Shown here one piece after another: positions 46,156-58,606 of a DNA stretch of 64,000 nt. Under the pieces are notes generated by a model that worked only from the letters and a program-made list of their open reading frames with translations, searched no databases and had not been told where the DNA came from. Position 1 is the stretch's first letter. Every line of letters starts with the position of its first letter. Made by a program: the position numbers and the translations under genes. Origin of the DNA: Kuschelorhynchus macadamiae. Lineage: Eukaryota > Arthropoda > Insecta > Coleoptera > Curculionidae. The stretch covers positions 558,001 to 622,000 of the forward strand of contig JAUTXW010000214.1 in the NCBI GenBank assembly GCA_030620095.1. The letters are read 5' to 3'.

Positions 46156-46353
46156 TCACTCTACATTATTTTTATCTATCCAACTATTATACTTATCACT
46201 GAAACCTAACCATTTTACGAATACTCTATTGTTTTTACGTTTTAACACCTTTTCAACTAAATAAATGTCTGGATATTTAACTTTTTGCAATTGAAGTTCA
46301 TAGAATCCTTCTTTAATGTCTTGTTTTTCTGCATCTTGAAGTAGGTATGTCAC
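46156..46353 (-). pseudogene. Integrase C-terminal chromodomain, left copy
   Basis: 65 codons: MTYLLQDAEKQDIKEGFYEL, then the chromodomain core VEKVLKRKNNRVFVKWLGFS and NSWIDKNNVE. This matches the C-terminal chromodomain attached to Polinton integrases, which targets integration to chromatin. The retroviral-type catalytic core (DDE) that should precede it is absent, so the integrase was truncated before or during formation of the palindrome. Confidence 0.75.
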
Positions 46354-46551
46354 TGGATTTGTAAGTTAAACTTTTTTTAATATAAATTCGGTTTGGATTT
46401 ATAAAAATTTGCACTTATAATGTGTTATTAGTATAGGTTTTTAAAATAAAAAAACCTAACATATTTTAATACTTTATTTAATATTATCAGATGATCTGAA
46501 ACCTTTATTTCCCCTTAAGTCTCAAAGAGAATATTGTTAGTCGATACAAAA

Positions 46552-46690
46552 GTGCAATTAATAGATTTTTTTTGATGATGATTTGTGCAATTTTGTCTGA
46601 TTTACAAATTTTAAATGCGATGCAATTAATAGATTTTTTTGATGATGATTTGTGCAATTTTGTCTGATTTACAAATTTTAGATGTGATAT
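46552..46690. repeat. 68-bp tandem duplication, left arm
   Basis: Two adjacent copies of a unit containing ATTAATAGATTTTTTTGATG and TGTGCAATTTTGTCTGATTT. Mirrored at about 58607-58745, so it predates or was copied with the arm. Confidence 0.8.
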
Positions 46691-46729
46691 TTGAATGATT
46701 AAATAAAACTATAAATACATTCTTGATCA

Positions 46730-46942
46730 ATGATGCCCGCTCCGACGTTGATTCCATATTTGGCCCGATCTTGAATGGATTTCAGCGTAGAATCCTTGTG
46801 GTATTTCAATTTGTATGCCTGTGTCAATTTTTGATGATGGTTCAATGGTGTGGTCTTCTACGCTGAAAAGATCGAATCCAGCCGCTTCAGAGGTAAATTG
46901 TCTAGGAGCTAGAGCCTCTGGGTGTGTTTTTTCTTAATTTAA
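46730..46942 (-). pseudogene. dUTPase, left copy, frameshifted
   Basis: Minus strand: motif 1 region AAGFDLFSVEDH, then IDTGIQIEIPQGFYAEI and motif 2 SRSG. The motif 3 region (YGINVGAGIIDQ-like) continues in another frame. dUTPase hydrolyses dUTP to keep uracil out of new DNA, a sensible partner for the element's own polymerase. The frameshift after SRSG is shared with the right copy. The C-terminal motifs 4 and 5 are missing. Confidence 0.75.
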
Positions 46943-47003
46943 TCTGAAAAAAAAAGTAAATTTAGTTATTATATGAAGTAAATATTGGTATTCAACAAAT
47001 TTA

Positions 47004-47231
47004 TTAATTTAATGCCTGCCTGGATAGTTGGTTTTGTTGTTGTTGTTGATGATGAGACTGATGTTTTATTCGTTCTAATCTACGAAATTCCCTTTTTACA
47101 CTTTTTGAAGCACCTATCGGACTTTGTCGCAGTACCAAATGGTTGGATACGTAACGGATAGGATCATAAGTTTCGAATGTTCCATCTTCATCCCAGCTAT
47201 AATCAACCAATTGTGATGATGATGGCACTGC

Positions 47232-47268
<37 letters not shown>

Positions 47269-47351
47269 GGTGCTGTTGTCAACGATGACGACGACGACGA
47301 CGACGACGATGATGATGGTGCATCAAAAAGTTTGGTTCTTGGTGTAGTCAT
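47004..47351 (-). CDS. Ser/Thr/Gln-rich protein, left copy
   Basis: 115 codons, open. MTTPRTKLFDAP is followed by a serine run, a threonine run and a polar middle (WDEDGTFETYDPIRYVSNH). It ends in a basic, Gln-rich tail (FRRLERIKHQSHHQQQQQNQ). No family recognised. The threonine run comes from a GTT-repeat expansion absent in the right arm. It may be the N-terminal exon of the dUTPase frame just downstream, or a disordered structural protein. Neither is shown. Confidence 0.45.
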
Positions 47352-47578
47352 TCTTTTTTGATTTATTCTAAAAAAAAAATAAAAAAAATAGTAATTTTTT
47401 GTATATCCTGTTTATTATGATATTTTTTGATATATTTAATTTTTTAGAATATAACCTTTTAATATTGTGGTTTACTTTTTGTTCTAGGTGCTTTATTCGA
47501 AACAGATAATAGATAAATTAGAAAAATTAAAAACATGAATATTGTTTTTTTATTAGGTAAATTTTAGTTTTAAGGAAA

Positions 47579-50500
47579 TCACCATGGTAAAGTATCTGTA
47601 TATTTGTAATTGACGATTCTTTTATCGTCGTAAGGATTTAGAGCAACTTTTGTCTGATTAAATGTATAAACTTTATGTAATATTTGATACAATCATTTTT
47701 TGCTTAACATTATTACAAGTATTATTAAAAATACGTTGATAATAGTCATCAAAAGTTATAGTTTTAAGTGCAGTTTTATTAATTCCCTTTGCTTTTTTAT
47801 AATGTTATAATTTTGAATAAAATTATCAGTTTCTTTTAAATCTATTCCTTGACTTTTCATTTTTTTATATCTTTTCTAATTCCATTTGTGTTTTATATAC
47901 TTTTATGGAATACGTTTTAGATTTAAGACCTATAAATTCTAACATAATTGTTCCATTTTGTTCATCTTTCATTAATCCTAAATTTTTTTACTTTTTGAGG
48001 GCATATTGTATATACGTTGTTATAAGGATAGTCTAAAGTATCAAATAAATGAATATCTTCTTTAATATGTTGATAGATATCGTCAACGAGAAAAAAAAGA
48101 TATATTAAAGAATCGGTATCTGTATACAAAAGTTTTGCGTTAGATCCAAATTTAGTTTTTATATAGTTATAATGAAAGTCATAAAGAAACGTTTTTTTGA
48201 CAGATCCAAAAAAAAAAATGCTGAAACCTACTAAATATTGGTTTTATTTATTTTTACTTCTAATCGTGACATTTCGATAAGAACAATGTCATTAGAAATA
48301 CAAGTACAACTATGAAAATTTGGTTGTGAAATATAAAAATTTGCTCCAAATCTACCAATCCATCTTGTTACTAACTTAATATCTTTATGTTTGCGTACGT
48401 TTTCTATTGTTTTTCCAAAGAATGCATTATTTAATAACTTAAAAAAAAAATCAAAATCATTTTTGCTTTCTTTTCGTAAATTTGTATTTAAATCAATATG
48501 TTTTTTTTAACCAACATGATTGATCACATTTTAATACTTTATCTATTTCTATAATTTTTAATCCTAATTGTAAAGCTTGTTTTAAATTTCGATAATGAAT
48601 TACATTTTTTTTTTAATAAAAAATGTAGTTAGCAATTTTGGAAGTTTTGATTTTGGTGGACATAAATGTTCCGGACAAAGTGGTAAATCTTTATGTAATT
48701 GAAAAAGTTCTCTAGGATATTCTATATCAACTTCAAATATATATCCAATGGCGCTATCGTCAGCAATATTTAAAATAACATTAGGTGTAAAATTATTTAG
48801 ATTACTCCATTTAAATTTTTTTTTGAGGTAATAGCAAACTCATTGCTGCACCATATGAATTATTAACATCAAAATACATTAAATAAGATTGAGTTAATTT
48901 TGAATCGTAAGATGTTTCCATATATTTATTATTAGCTTTACCATATCTATTCGAACATTGAGATATACCTCGAATACCTCTTTCGATAAATAAAAGCATG
49001 TCAGTGTCAGTTAGTAGTAGTTCTAATTCGATACCTTGTGACAAAACAATTTGATAAGTTAAACCTGGAACTGTATAGGTCCACAATGCATCTAGTTCGT
49101 ACGTTGTTAGACACATATCTCTAAAGTTTTCAAAAATATCAGCCAAAAGTAGAAAACGTCAGTTTTAAGGTATAATTCTGCATATTCTTGTAAATTGTTG
49201 ATATTAAAAGTATTCCAAAAACGGTTTGAGACAAAACAATATTCATCTTGTGAAATATTTTTACCACTAATGGAACTATAAAAAGATTCTATTTTCGGAA
49301 ATGTTGTGTCTTTTAATTGTTCCCAACAATCTAAATATCCATATGGAAAAAACTCCTTTACGTGATAGTAATTCAAACTCGGTATTTGATGTATAAAAAC
49401 TTTTAAGAATATTTTTTTATCATTAGGTAAATAGGAGGATAAATTGTTAATACTGGAAGACATAAATCTATAAGAATCCAGAAATCTAAAATTAATATTT
49501 GTATTTTCTATATATTTCGTAAAAGAAATAAATCTTTCTTTATTAATAATAATTGTAAAGGGAAAAATTATTTTTTTCCCTTTACATTAAGACGTAGCCG
49601 GAGGGAGATTGTAGAATAATACAAGTGTCATGAGGTCAGTTTCGCAGATAACAAAAGGTCAAGATGATTACAAGATGAATGAGTAGCACCACGAAACTGA
49701 CAATGATCTCTAACTTTTTTTTTTCATCGAATGCAAATGGTTTTTTACAAATAAAACAATGAGATACAGAATAGTTTCGTATGTAATTCTTCTTTGTTTA
49801 AAGGTTTTATTGGAATTATATTTTTAAAAATTTTTGTCAACTTGGTATGCAATATTCTCTTTTAGTTCTTTTAGGAACCATTCAATGCAGTCTTTTCCTG
49901 TAAATATTTTAAAATATGATAAAGAATTATTATATTTAAAAGAATATGTAATGCTGAAAACTTTATGTTCTTGATATATTGTAGTCGTAGGAGTAGTAGT
50001 AGACTTTGAATTAAGTGTGTTTGGATTTATTTTTTCTAAAATACTTTCTAAATCGGCATAAATTGCAAAAGGAACTCTTTGTTTAAATTTAAAATTTGTA
50101 AATTTTAAAATATTGTTATCATCAGATGGTAAAGTTATTTTGGTTTTATTCATAGCTTTACAACAAATTAAATGTTTTTGAAGGTTTTCTTCAGTTTTAA
50201 AGTGATTTAAACATCTTTCACAAAACCATTTTTTGTGACTTATATTTCCCATTTGTTGGTTTAATACACGTGATAGATCTTTAATTAAAGCAAAATGATA
50301 TATATTTGGATAGTTATTTTCATCATTAAAATAATCTATTTTATTGTTACAAGGAATCATTAGTAAATTTATTTTTGGAGAATAATTTTGTTGACTTGAA
50401 CACAGTGGAACAATTTGAGATTTTTTTTTATAGTGAAAATGTTAATTGATAATTTATTTAATATTTCAAATTTTAATATATTTTTAATGCATATGGGAAA

Positions 50501-51335
50501 TTCAATGTTATCATACTTTAATACCTCACTAAAATGAGGATAAGAAGATGTTCTGTTTATATTTCTGTTTTTTTATCACTTACTGGATATAAAGCACATA
50601 CAATTGACCATAAAAACAATATTGATCATTATTTTTAATGTTAATAATTCCTTTGTATTTTTAAGAAATTGAGGTATTTCTGTGTAAGTTGAAAGGTCGA
50701 CATTTATAGGGTAAAATTATTTATATTCACTTTCAAATGTAAAATTTCATATAACGCAAAACCAGAATCTCTTTCTTGAAATTCTTCCAATTTTTTAAAA
50801 ATTTTATTTTTCGCATTTTCAGTATACCAATTTCTTTTAGAGCAGTATTATTGTGAATAATTTCGTTTTCTGTAGAAAAATGTTTTTATATCAGTTTCCA
50901 GTTTTTATCTGAATTGAAAAACTTTTATATGCTTTATTTAAAAAAATTGTTGGATCTTTAATATTTAAGTTTATAATAGCACCTGTTCGTATTCGTTCCT
51001 GAAAACACGATTCAATATCTTCCAGTAATAAAATTTTTTCTAATTATTTTTAAATAGAGCAGAACGACAAAATTTTATTCTTTTTTGATTTTTAAAAGTT
51101 TCCTTATAATTTCTTAAATAAGTTAAACTTGATTCAATTTTTGAAAAATTTGCAATACATTTTGATTTACTTTTTTTGACAGTTATTAATTAATTTTATT
51201 ATTTTATTTAAATATTTTATCCAAAATAAATATTCATCTTTTTTTAATTAATCTGCTTACCTGCTCGATTTTATGCAGCACTTTACTGACCAACTGATCA
51301 AGAGTCTGTAAGCTAATTTCAGAATTAACATCCAT
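47579..51335 (-). pseudogene. Protein-primed family-B DNA polymerase, left copy, broken
   Basis: The reading begins at ATG 51335 (MDVNSEISLQTLDQLVSK), and recognisable polymerase sequence runs to 47579. The 49824-50360 piece has a zinc-finger-like CERCLNHF...H segment and the exonuclease motif YADLES. The 49107-49463 and 48811-49146 pieces hold the spacer and palm start (YFDVNNSYG, Pol B region A). Further down a DTDSL motif (region C) is recognisable. This polymerase would copy the element from a protein primer. Many frameshifts, plus a scar near 49560-49690. Compared with the right copy it retains about 66 bp more (DYFNDENNYPNIYHFALIK). Confidence 0.88.
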
Positions 51336-51869
51336 TTTTATAATGGACTGAAGTCTATTAGAATAGTTAAATAGGGATCTAGGTATATATATATTTTTTT
51401 AAGTTGTTGCAGTGAATTAGATTTTATTATAATACATAAGATAATTTCAGTGAATCCAAAATAATAAAGTTAACAAATTAACCCACAATTAAAGAAATAA
51501 GTTATTACACCTTATATAAAAAATATATTCTATTTACAAATTAAGTAATCATTTCTACTGCGTAGTTGCATATGTAAATGTAAGTAATGGTTTTGTTATT
51601 ATACAATAGGAGAGGTTGAGTTTTTTGTATTTTCCATTTAAACATTTCATAAGAAATACATTTATCTTAAAATTTATATTTTTTCAAATATAATATGTTT
51701 GAAACTAAATTTCCTAGTTTACCCTCCCATTAAAACAAGAATCCACATCTTCCCAAACTGATTTTCTTTTCAACAGACCCTTGTTATTTTTTAAGTGCAA
51801 TTTAAAACGTAATAAAAACTGTTTTTAAAATTGACAAATTACTTTCTATTGAAGTTTTTGCATATACCA

Positions 51870-52098
51870 TAAAAAAATCAGTAACTTTCAAAGAAAATCA
51901 AAATAAATACTATTATTTAATTAAATGGAATTTTGTATATAGACAAGCTCGAAAAAGTGACTGTCAAAAATATTATCTAGTTAGACTTCGTTTTGAAAAA
52001 AAAAATTAAAGAATGTGAAAGCGTACTTGAAAAAATTCTAAATACAGAACATAGATATAAAATATACAATGAAAGGATAAATATATTAAATAAATAAA
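51870..52098 (+). pseudogene. Unknown coding relic in the spacer
   Basis: Readable with one frameshift in a poly-A run: YLVRLRFEKK, then IKECESVLEKILNTEHRYKI and a stop near 52098. Charged and helix-rich. No family recognised. Confidence 0.3.
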
Positions 52099-52453
52099 AT
52101 AAGTTTAAAAAATAAGTAAGTTCCTGTTAAATAAATATAAGTTGATTCAGGACAACTAAAGCCATCTTTAACGAAAAATTAATTTTATCTTTTACAAATA
52201 CCACGATTGTAGATGGTGTCGTAGACATTTGTTTTTTTGATTTTAAAACTTTTTAATTAGAAAAAAATATATTTATATATAGAACTATTAAAATGTAAAA
52301 AAAAACTCCGCATCCAGTCGTTCAGTTAGAATTTATGTAACATCGTGGGTATTTTATTTGGGGAACACAGTGAAAAAAATATACAAATATTATTTACTTA
52401 CCCAAAAAAAAATAAAAATATTTACTGAAATTACACGTATCACTATTATCTAA

Positions 52454-52707
52454 CTAATCCAAATAATTTATTCTAAGATTTGGTTGTTTAATTACAATTT
52501 TGTTTTGAACTATTTCCATTTCATCTTCCTCGAATAAAGTTACTTTTGAAATTTTATTCACTTTTTTTTATAAAGTTTGTGAATATGAAAATTTGATAAT
52601 ATTGATGATCCCTGATTGGGAACGAAATTCGTTTTAAGTAAATTAGGAAATTTAGTTTCAAACTTATTGACAGGTCTTTGCTCAACAACAAAATTAGTTT
52701 TAAACAT
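52454..52707 (-). pseudogene. Unknown coding relic in the spacer, minus strand
   Basis: Starts MFKTNFVVEQRPVNKFETKF, reads to HIHKLYKKK, and after a frameshift in an A-run continues VNKISKVTLFEEDEMEIVQN to a stop at 52454. The FETKFP piece also occurs in the arms (about 51695-51735 and the mirror near 53645), so a short segment was duplicated locally. Function unknown. Confidence 0.35.
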
Positions 52708-53049
52708 TTTTTTTGTCAAATCACTTTTACTGTACTTGTTAATGGATTAAACAATATGCACTAGTATTTTCTGGAACTGAAGAACTTGTTTCAAATTCTA
52801 TACTAATATCAACAAACGAATAGAGAGAGAACTGATACCAAACGCAAACTCTGGACGAGTATAAACACAAATTTATCACTGAAAAAAAATTTGAGATTTT
52901 GACGTAGACGACGATCAAAGTATTCATTAATTTCAAAGGAAATTTTCAACAAAATTTGCTGTTACATATTGGAACACCACATCCAGAGTAAATGCTTCTT
53001 TATCTTTTATTATAATTACTAGCAAAAACAGAAATTTTCCTAATATTTT

Positions 53050-53205
53050 GCAACGTGACTTATATTCGATAACAAAAAAAATAAAAATGCAATGTACGTC
53101 GTGCAACGTGACTTGTATTTGATAACTGAAAATAAAAATGCAAAGGTCATGCAACGTGACCTATATTTGATAAAACATGTTTTTGGTGCAACGTGACTTA
53201 TCTTC
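53050..53205. repeat. Iteron-like repeats in the spacer
   Basis: GCAACGTGAC followed by TTATATTTGATAA-like sequence occurs at 53050, 53103, 53151 and 53188 (spacing 53, 48 and 37 bp). The first three units are separated by AAAATAAAAATGCAA. These are the only clear tandem repeats in the non-duplicated spacer. Confidence 0.75.
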
Positions 53206-54029
53206 TGGAAAATTTTACATATACATGATTATACCATGCTACTTTGCGTGTGTGTGTGTGTGTTGTCAATAGAAATGACGCGAATGATTGATAAGAGTTT
53301 TTTATATAAATTATCATGCACACACCGAACCTGTCGAGTACATCGCTCTTGTCATTATATCATTTCCAAGTGAGGCGGTCCGAAAAACTGAAATTGTAAG
53401 TAGATTACTTAAAAAAAAAGAAGATTACCAAACGCATGTTCGTTATCTAAAAAAAAAAACAATTGCCATTATTAAAAAATGTTTAAAAAATAGTTCATGT
53501 GTTCGTCGTTGTAATAGAGTGGAAAGTAATTTGTCAATTTTAAAAACAGTTTTTATTACGTTTTAAATTGCACTAAAATAACAAGGGTCTGTTGAAAAGA
53601 AAATCAGTTTGGGAAGATGTGGATTCTTGTTTTAATGGGAGGGTAAACTAGGAAATTTAGTTTCAAACATATTATATTTGAAAAAATATAAATTTTAAGA
53701 TAAATGTATTTCTTATGAAATGTTTAAATGGAAAATACAAAAAACTCAACCTCTCCTATTGTATAATAACAACCCCCTCACGTACATTTACATATGCAAC
53801 TCCGCAGTAGAAATGATTACTTAATTTGTAAATAGAATATATTTTTTATATAAGGTGTAATAACTTATTTCTTTAATTGTGGGTTAATTTGTTAACTTTA
53901 TTATTTTGTATTCACTGAAATTATCTTATGTATTATAATAAAATCTAATTCACTGCAACAACTTAAAAAAATATGTATATACCTAGATCCCTATTTAACT
54001 ATTCTAATAGACTTCAGTCCATTATAAAA

Positions 54030-57000
54030 ATGGATGTTAATTCTGAAATTAGCTTACAGACTCTTGATCAGTTGGTCAGTAAAGTGCTACATAAAATCGA
54101 GCAGGTAAGCAGATTAATTAAAAAAAGATGAATATTTATTTTGGATAAAATATTTAAATAAAATAATAAAATTAATTAATAACTGTCAAAAAAAGTAAAT
54201 CAAAATGTATTGCAAATTTTTCAAAAATTGAATCAAGTTTAACTTATTTAAGAAATTATAAGGAAACTTTTAAAAATCAAAAAAGAATAAAATTTTGTCG
54301 TTCTGCTCTATTTAAAAATAATTAAAAAAAATTTTATTACTGGAAGATATTGAATCGTGTTTTCAGGAACGAATACGAACAGGTGCTATTATAAACTTAA
54401 ATATTAAAGATCCAACAATTTTTTTAAATAAAGCATATAAAAGTTTTTCAATTCAGATAAAAACTGGAAACTGATATAAAAACATTTTTCTACAGAAAAC
54501 GAAATTATTCACAATAATACTGCTCTAAAAGAAATTGGTGTACTGAAAATGCGAAAAATAAAATTTTTAAAAAATTGGAAGAATTTCAAGAAAGAGATTC
54601 TGGTATTGCGTTATATGAAATTTTACATTTGAAAGTGAATATAAATAATTTTACCCTATAAATGTTGACCTTTCAACTTACACAGAAATACCTCAATTTC
54701 TTAAAAATACAAAGGAATTATTAACATTAAAAATAATGATCAATATTGTTTTTATGGTCAATTGTATGTGCTTTATATCCAGTAAGTGATAAAAAAACAG
54801 AAATATAAACAGAACATCTTCTTATCCTCATTTTAGTGAGGTATTAAAGTATGATAACATTGAATTTCCCATATGCATTAAAAATATATTAAAATTTGAA
54901 ATATTAAATAAATTATCAATTAACATTTTCACTATAAAAAAAAATCAAATTGTTCCACTGTGTTCAAGTCAACAAAATTATTCTCCAAAAATAAATTTAC
55001 TAATGATTCCTTGTAACAATAAAATGTGTATTAAACCAACAAATGGGAAATATAAGTCACAAAAATGGTTTTGTGAAAGATGTTTAAATCACTTTAAAAC
55101 TGAAGAAAACCTTCAAAAACATTTAATTTGTTGTAAAGCTATGAATAAAACCAAAATAACTTTACCATCTGATGATAACAATATTTTAAAATTTACAAAT
55201 TTTAAATTTAAACAAAGAGTTCCTTTTGCAATTTATGCCGATTTAGAAAGTATTTTAGAAAAAATAAATCCAAACACACTTAATTCAAAGTCTACTACTA
55301 CTACTACGACTACAATATATCAAGAACATAAAGCTTTCAGCATTACATATTCTTTTAAATATAATAATTCTTTATCATATTTTAAAATATTTACAGGAAA
55401 AGACTGCATTGAATGGTTCCTAAAAGAACTAAAAGAGAATATTGCATACCAAGTTGACAAAATTTTTAAAAATATAATTCCAATAAAACCTTTAAATAAA
55501 GAAGAATTACATACGTTTTATTCTGTATCTCATTGTTTTATTTGTAAAAAACCATTTGCATTCGATGAAAAAAAAAGTTAGAGATCATTGTCAGTTTCGT
55601 GGTGCTACTCATTCATCTTGTAATCATCTTGACCTTTTGTTATCTGCGAAACTGACCTCATGACACTTGTATTATTCTACAATCTCCCTCCGGCTACGAT
55701 AGTTATTTCTTAATTAAAGCACTCAGTCTTAATGTAAAGGGAAAAAAATAATTTTTCCCTTTACAATTATTATTAATAAAGAAAGATTTATTTCTTTTAC
55801 GAAATATATAGAAAATACAAATATTAATTTTAGATTTCTGGATTCTTATAGATTTATGTCTTCCAGTATTAACAATTTATCCTCTTATTTACCTAATGAT
55901 AAAAAAATATTCTTAAAAGTTTTTATACATCAAATACCGAGTTTGAATTACTATCACGCAAAGGAGTTTTTTCCATATGGATATTTAGATTGTTGGGAAC
56001 AATTAAAAGACACAACATTTCCGAAAATAGAATCTTTTTATAGTTCCATTGGTGGTAAAAATATTTCACAAGATGAATATTGTTTTGTCTCAAACCGTTT
56101 TTGGAATACTTTTAATATCAACAATTTACAAGAATATGCAGAATTATACCTTAAAACTGACGTTTTCTACTTTTGGCTGATATTTTTGAAAACTTTAGAG
56201 ATATGTGTCTAACAACGTACGAACTAGATGCATTGTGGACCTATACAGTTCTAGGTTTAACTTATCAAATTGTTTTGTCACAAGGTATCGAATTAGAACT
56301 ACTACTAACTGACATTGACATGCTTTTATTTATCGAAAGAGGTATTCGAGGAAGTATATCTCAATGTTCGAATAGATATGGTAAAGCTAATAATAAATAT
56401 ATGGAAACATCTTACGATTCAAAATTAACTCAATCTTATTTAATGTATTTTGATGTTAATAATTCATATGGTGCAGCAATGAGTTTACTATTACCTCAAA
56501 AAAAAATTTAAATGGAGTAATCTAAATAATTTTACACCTAATGTTATTTTAAATATTGCTGACGATAGCGCCATTGGATATATATTTGAAGTTGATATAG
56601 AATATCCTAGAGAACTTTTTCAATTACATAAAGATTTACCACTTTGTCCGGAACATTTATGTCCACCAAAATCAAAACTTCCAAAATTGCTAACTACATT
56701 TTTTATTAAAAAAAAATGTAATTCATTATCGAAATTTAAAACAAGCTTTACAATTAGGATTAAAAATTATAGAAATAGATAAAGTATTAAAATTTGATCA
56801 ATCATGTTGGTTAAAAAAAACATATTGATTTAAATACAAATTTACGAAAAGAAAGCAAAAATGATTTTGATTTTTTTTTAAGTTATTAAATAATGCATTC
56901 TTTGGAAAAACAATAGAAAACGTCCGCAAACATAAAGATATTAAGTTAGTAACAAGATGGATTGGTAGATTTGGAGCAAATTTTTATATTTCACAACCAA

Positions 57001-57740
57001 ATTTTCATAGTTGTACTTGTATTTCTAATGACATTGTTCTTATCGAAATGTCACGATTAGAAGTAAAAATAAATAAAACCAATATTTAGTAGGTTTCAGC
57101 ATTTTTTTTTTTGGATCTGTCAAAAAATCGTTTCTTTCTGACTTTAATTATAACTATATAAAAACTAAATTTGGATCTAACGCAAAACTTTTGTATACAG
57201 ATACCGATTCTTTAATATATCTTTTTTTTCTCGTTGACGATATCTATCAACATATTAAAGAAGATATTCATTTATTTGATACTTTAGACTATCCTTATAA
57301 CAACGTATATACAATATGCCTTCAAAAAGTAAAAAAATTTAGGATTAATGAAAGATGAACTAAATGGAACAATTATGTTAGAATTTATAGGTCTTAAATC
57401 TAAAACGTATTCCATAAAAGTATATAAAACACAAATGGAATTAGAAAAGATATAAAAAAATGAAAAATCAAGGAATAGATTTAAAAGAAACTGATAATTT
57501 TATTCAAAATTATAACATTATAAAAAAGCAAAGGGAATTAATAAAACTGCACTTAAAACTATAACTTTTGATGACTATTATCAACGTATTTTTAATAATA
57601 CTTGTAATAATGTTAATCAAAAAATGATTGTATCAAAATTACATAAAGTTTATACATTTAATCAGACAAAAGTTGCTCTAAATCCTTACGACGATAAAAG
57701 AATCGTCAATTACAAATATACAGATACTTTACCATGGTGA
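54030..57740 (+). pseudogene. Protein-primed family-B DNA polymerase, right copy, broken
   Basis: The start region is ATG 54030 (same N-terminus as the left copy; frame ends near 54131). Polymerase homology is clear from about 54340. Landmarks: CERCLNHF...H finger (55069 on), exonuclease YADLES (55234-55251), CFICKKPFAFD (about 55537), VRDHCQFRGATHSSCNH (about 55580), FFPYGYLDCWE (about 55965), region A YFDVNNSYG (56446-56472) and region C YTDTDSL (57194-57214). It ends TLPW-stop at 57740. Frameshifts and the scar at 55600-55790 match the left copy. Confidence 0.88.
55600..55790 (+). other. Scar in the polymerase gene containing a terminal-repeat-like motif and a hairpin
   Basis: 55630-55660 repeats, with about three mismatches, the 31-bp segment at 60103-60133 of the terminal repeat (core TTATCTGCGAA, then CTGACCTC). 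A hairpin TGTAAAGGGAAAAA / TTTTTCCCTTTACA follows at about 55734-55766. Roughly 50 residues of polymerase expected here are missing. The left arm has the same scar at about 49553-49690, without ~34 bp present here. Confidence 0.65.
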
Positions 57741-57967
57741 TTTCCTTAAAACTAAAATTTACCTAATAAAAAAACAATATTCATGTTTTTAATTTTTCTA
57801 ATTTATCTATTATCTGTTTCGAATAAAGCACCTAGAACAAAAAGTAAACCACAATATTAAAAGGTTATATTCTAAAAAATTAAATATATCAAAAAATATC
57901 ATAATAAACAGGATATACAAAAAAATTACTATTTTTTTTATTTTTTTTTAGAATAAATCAAAAAAGA

Positions 57968-58288
57968 ATGACTACACCAAGAACCAAACTTTTTGATGCA
58001 CCATCATCATCGTCGTCGTCGTCGTCGTCGTCATCGTTGACAACAGCACCAACAACAACAGCAGTGCCATCATCATCACAATTGGTTGATTATAGCTGGG
58101 ATGAAGATGGAACATTCGAAACTTATGATCCTATCCGTTACGTATCCAACCATTTGGTACTGCGACAAAGTCCGATAGGTGCTTCAAAAAGTGAAAAAAG
58201 GGAATTTCGTAGATTAGAACGAATAAAACATCAGTCTCATCATCAACAACAACAACAAAACCAACTATCCAGGCAGGCATTAAATTAA
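57968..58288 (+). CDS. Ser/Thr/Gln-rich protein, right copy
   Basis: 106 codons. Same as the left copy, but with three threonines where the left has about twelve, and E for V at one position (SEKREF against SVKREF). The frame is open, one of the few undamaged frames in the element. Confidence 0.45.
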   Translation: MTTPRTKLFDAPSSSSSSSSSSSLTTAPTTTAVPSSSQLVDYSWDEDGTFETYDPIRYVSNHLVLRQSPIGASKSEKREFRRLERIKHQSHHQQQQQNQLSRQALN

Positions 58289-58354
58289 TAAATTTGTTGA
58301 ATACCAATATTTACTTCATATAATAACTAAATTTACTTTTTTTTTCAGATTAAA

Positions 58355-58567
58355 TTAAGAAAAAACACACCCAGAGGCTCTAGCTCCTAGACAATTTACC
58401 TCTGAAGCGGCTGGATTCGATCTTTTCAGCGTAGAAGACCACACCATTGAACCATCATCAAAAATTGACACAGGCATACAAATTGAAATACCACAAGGAT
58501 TCTACGCTGAAATCCATTCAAGATCGGGCCAAATATGGAATCGACGTCGGAGCGGGCATCATTGATC
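58355..58567 (+). pseudogene. dUTPase, right copy, frameshifted
   Basis: The same frame and break as the left copy. The first frame ends in a stop shortly after SRSGQIWNRR, and the second frame (+ strand, from about 58529) carries KYGIDVGAGIIDQ, the uracil-binding motif 3. A T-rich tract with CAG (58340-58348) precedes it and could be a splice acceptor. Confidence 0.75.
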
Positions 58568-58606
58568 AAGAATGTATTTATAGTTTTATTTAATCATTCA
58601 AATATC

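Larger units (their letters stand above)
44585..51846 (-). repeat. Left arm of the Polinton palindrome
   Basis: Reverse complement of 53520-60711. Corresponding positions sum to about 105296 in the outer part, 105319 in the middle and 105365 near the centre. The steps mark indels between arms: a longer GTT run at about 47231-47275 here, a ~34-bp extra stretch near 55705 in the right arm, and a ~66-bp stretch present here at about 50250-50340 but missing in the right arm. Confidence 0.93.
51847..53519. other. Unique spacer at the centre of the Polinton palindrome
   Basis: The only part of the element not duplicated. It contains two weak coding relics and an iteron-like array (listed separately), and a (GT)n run at about 53248-53264. 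It would form the loop if the arms folded back. Confidence 0.85.

Noticed and set aside
52739..53154. Two minus-strand frames in the Polinton spacer
   Set aside because: They overlap the iteron array and have no recognisable domains. Probably chance frames in AT-rich DNA.
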